From Paenibacillus sp. USDA918EY (GTDB taxonomy: Bacteria > Bacillota > Bacilli > Paenibacillales > Paenibacillaceae), in assembly GCF_009870825.1 (NCBI RefSeq), contig NZ_WTWY01000005.1:310001-374000 (forward strand): DNA of 64,000 bases, read 5' to 3'. Numbering within the stretch: the stretch's first letter is position 1; each line of letters starts with the position of its first letter. Below are positions 62,475 through 64,000 of this stretch, piece after piece. Below the pieces are notes generated by a model. That model made no database searches. It was not told where the DNA came from and saw only the letters and a program-made list of their open reading frames with translations. The translations under genes and the position numbers were made by a program.

Positions 62475-62511
62475 GGAAGGACCTTGGCTTCGCCAAAGTC
62501 CTTCCGTTTGC
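62475..62511 (+). terminator. Terminator between convergent genes
   Basis: GGAAGGACCTTGGC-TTCG-CCAAAGTCCTTCC followed by GTTTG; it can act in both directions. Confidence 0.7.
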
Positions 62512-62521
62512 CCCATCGCTG

Positions 62522-64000
62522 TCATACCGACTGCTGCCTGAATTGCTGCGGCGAGGCGTCATATACTTTGCGGAACATTTTGGAAAAGTGGGAGAAATTG
62601 TGGTAGCCGAATGTTTTTGCTACATCGGAAATCGGCATGGTGGAGCTTTCGATCAAGTCTTTGGCAAGCGACATCCGAAGATGCAGGATGTAATCCGTGA
62701 TGGACTCCCCAACCTCGCGCTTGAACAAACGGGATAAATACGCCGGATTCAAATGCACGTAGCTGGCAAGCTGTTCACGGGTAATCGGTTCGCTCAAATG
62801 TTCCTTGATGTAATATTGAATCCTTTGAATGACGGAATGGTTCTGATGCAGCTCCTGGTGAATGATTCCGACCATGCGGAGAGCGGATAGCTCCAGCTGC
62901 TCCAAATTCCGGGGCTGCGCATTCAGCAGCATCCCTTCCTGCGGTTGAAACAGCTCGAAGGCGGACAGTCCGTTTTTATGAAGAATATAATGCACCATTT
63001 GCATAAACTCATGGCGGAATCCTTCGAGTCCGGATAAGGAAAGCCCTTGAATCTTCTTCATTTCGGAAATCCGGCAGCGGATTTCGTTTTGAAGCTCTTC
63101 GAGTTTCCCTTGTTCCAGCAGGATTGTCCAGGTCGAAATCCGCGGAATCATCGTTTGGATCGAATGCGTGCCTTGCGATGTCATGGAGTACACCTGGTTG
63201 GATTTGTTCAAGTTGTTATATTCGATTTCCAGCAGCTGCCTGTACGTCTCCGCCACCTCATACAAGCTGGAGCTTGTGCCGATGTAGCAGGATACGTTGC
63301 ATCCGAAATACTTGTGGCAGTTTTGGACGTATTTTTCGCAGCGGGAATGAAGATCGAACAAGGGGTTCTTCCATGCATCGCCGGCGATCACGACAACGTT
63401 TACTCCTTGCTTCGTTTGAATGACCTCGCCGCTTCCGGCAGGCAGCAGCATTTCAGCCGCGCCTTTTCGAATGGCGTATTCCATGATTTCCTCGTCTTTG
63501 GTGCTGAATTCGCGCAGCCACGACTCTACGCTGACAAGGATAGGCAGAAACGGCGCATCCTTCAAATCCGACAGTTCATGCTCCTCCAAAATGCTCGCGG
63601 CGTTGTCCGGCGTGCATACGATTCTGCCCGAAAAAAGATCGTTCCAGAACTTGTCCACGATCAGCGGCTTTTTCTTCCGCCACATGTCATAATACGGTTT
63701 ATACTGCTTGCGCAGCTTATGTAATTCCCTTTCTTCCTCGATCGAAGCCAGTGCCTTGGAGATCGTCTCCTGCAGCACGTCGAATTCGACCGGTTTTAGC
63801 AAATAATCGAACCCGTCCAGCTGGATGGCCCGTTTCATGAAATCGAAGGCGGAATGCGCGGTCAGGAAAATCGTCTCCGTCTCCGGAGAAATTTCGTTGA
63901 CCTTTTCTAACAACTCGATGCCCGTGCCTCTCGGCATTTCGATGTCGCAAATCATAATATCGATCGGCGTGCGATCGAAGATCTGCAATGCATCCCTCAT
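62522..64000 (-). CDS. Response regulator with AraC-type HTH (YesN-like), 5' end cut by window edge
   Basis: The visible 492 residues begin inside the receiver domain (TPIDIMICDIEMPRGTG, phosphoacceptor Asp in CDIEMP). A middle region and C-terminal AraC motifs follow (REQLASYVHLNPAYLSRLFKREVGE and ISDVAKTFGYHNFSHFSKMFRKVYDAS). About 30-40 N-terminal residues and the ribosome site lie beyond the window. A partner YesM-like kinase and sugar importer are expected further upstream of this gene. Confidence 0.92.
   Translation of the reverse strand: MRDALQIFDRTPIDIMICDIEMPRGTGIELLEKVNEISPETETIFLTAHSAFDFMKRAIQLDGFDYLLKPVEFDVLQETISKALASIEEERELHKLRKQYKPYYDMWRKKKPLIVDKFWNDLFSGRIVCTPDNAASILEEHELSDLKDAPFLPILVSVESWLREFSTKDEEIMEYAIRKGAAEMLLPAGSGEVIQTKQGVNVVVIAGDAWKNPLFDLHSRCEKYVQNCHKYFGCNVSCYIGTSSSLYEVAETYRQLLEIEYNNLNKSNQVYSMTSQGTHSIQTMIPRISTWTILLEQGKLEELQNEIRCRISEMKKIQGLSLSGLEGFRHEFMQMVHYILHKNGLSAFELFQPQEGMLLNAQPRNLEQLELSALRMVGIIHQELHQNHSVIQRIQYYIKEHLSEPITREQLASYVHLNPAYLSRLFKREVGESITDYILHLRMSLAKDLIESSTMPISDVAKTFGYHNFSHFSKMFRKVYDASPQQFRQQSV

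Overview
The window is 64 kb of chromosome from an endospore-forming, Paenibacillus-like member of the Firmicutes. This rests on gene content, not on a marker gene. It carries a gerA-type germinant-receptor operon, a sporulation-type diadenylate cyclase, a BclA/BclB-like collagen glycoprotein, a YjcZ-like spore peptide, T-box leaders in front of two aminoacyl-tRNA synthetase genes, and several YesMN/AraC/Lpl-type sugar systems with Gfo/Idh/MocA dehydrogenases. Ribosome binding sites are strong AGGAGG types. No rRNA, tRNA, CRISPR array, transposase or phage module was seen. Both ends cut genes: a small hypothetical protein at the left and a YesN-like regulator at the right.

Layout, left to right. 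0-8 kb: deoxynucleoside kinases (dgk-dck), a secreted RCC1/copper-amine-oxidase-like protein, a gerA-type operon and an FHA-winged-helix regulator. 8-19 kb: pdxK, a methyltransferase, a PadR/HAAS pair, an NAD recycling operon (nrtR-pncA-pncB-nadD-nadE) behind a consensus promoter with a candidate operator, and a MarR/MFS pair. 19-31 kb: a glycosyltransferase, a pentapeptide protein, a DJ-1/PfpI protein, two tandem diadenylate cyclase genes (the second has lost its catalytic motifs), a Tet(M)-like GTPase, T-box-controlled glnS, a Na+/H+ antiporter and small proteins. 31-44 kb: a LacI/Gfo/ThuA sugar operon behind a promoter with a 20-bp perfect palindrome, an AlkC-like repair protein, a keto-acid decarboxylase, a frameshifted collagen-like spore protein and T-box-controlled thrS. 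Two copies of a roughly 95-bp inverted-repeat element lie at 31.8 and 38.1 kb. 44-48 kb: an ECF42-type sigma factor with two DGPF/YCII proteins, a VOC protein and a DUF1801 protein. Three copies of a TGTCGA-N17-CGTYGT promoter, matching the published ECF42 motif, precede these genes. 48-56 kb: a complete Lpl-type ABC importer with a Gfo dehydrogenase and YesMN two-component genes; a cre-like site overlaps the binding-protein promoter. 56-64 kb: DinB, an acetamidase/formamidase, and an upstream gene that fuses a DNA-binding HTH to a degenerate F1-ATPase beta-like domain. A G1 peptidase, an AraC regulator divergent from a Gfo dehydrogenase, and the truncated regulator follow.

The most unusual items are the HTH/F1-beta-like fusion (57998-59053), the active plus pseudo diadenylate cyclase pair (21876-23138) and the ECF42 regulon with its three matching promoters (44450-47673). 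Several genes have a strong ribosome binding site that points at a non-standard start codon or a one-base frameshift. Those may be biology or assembly error.
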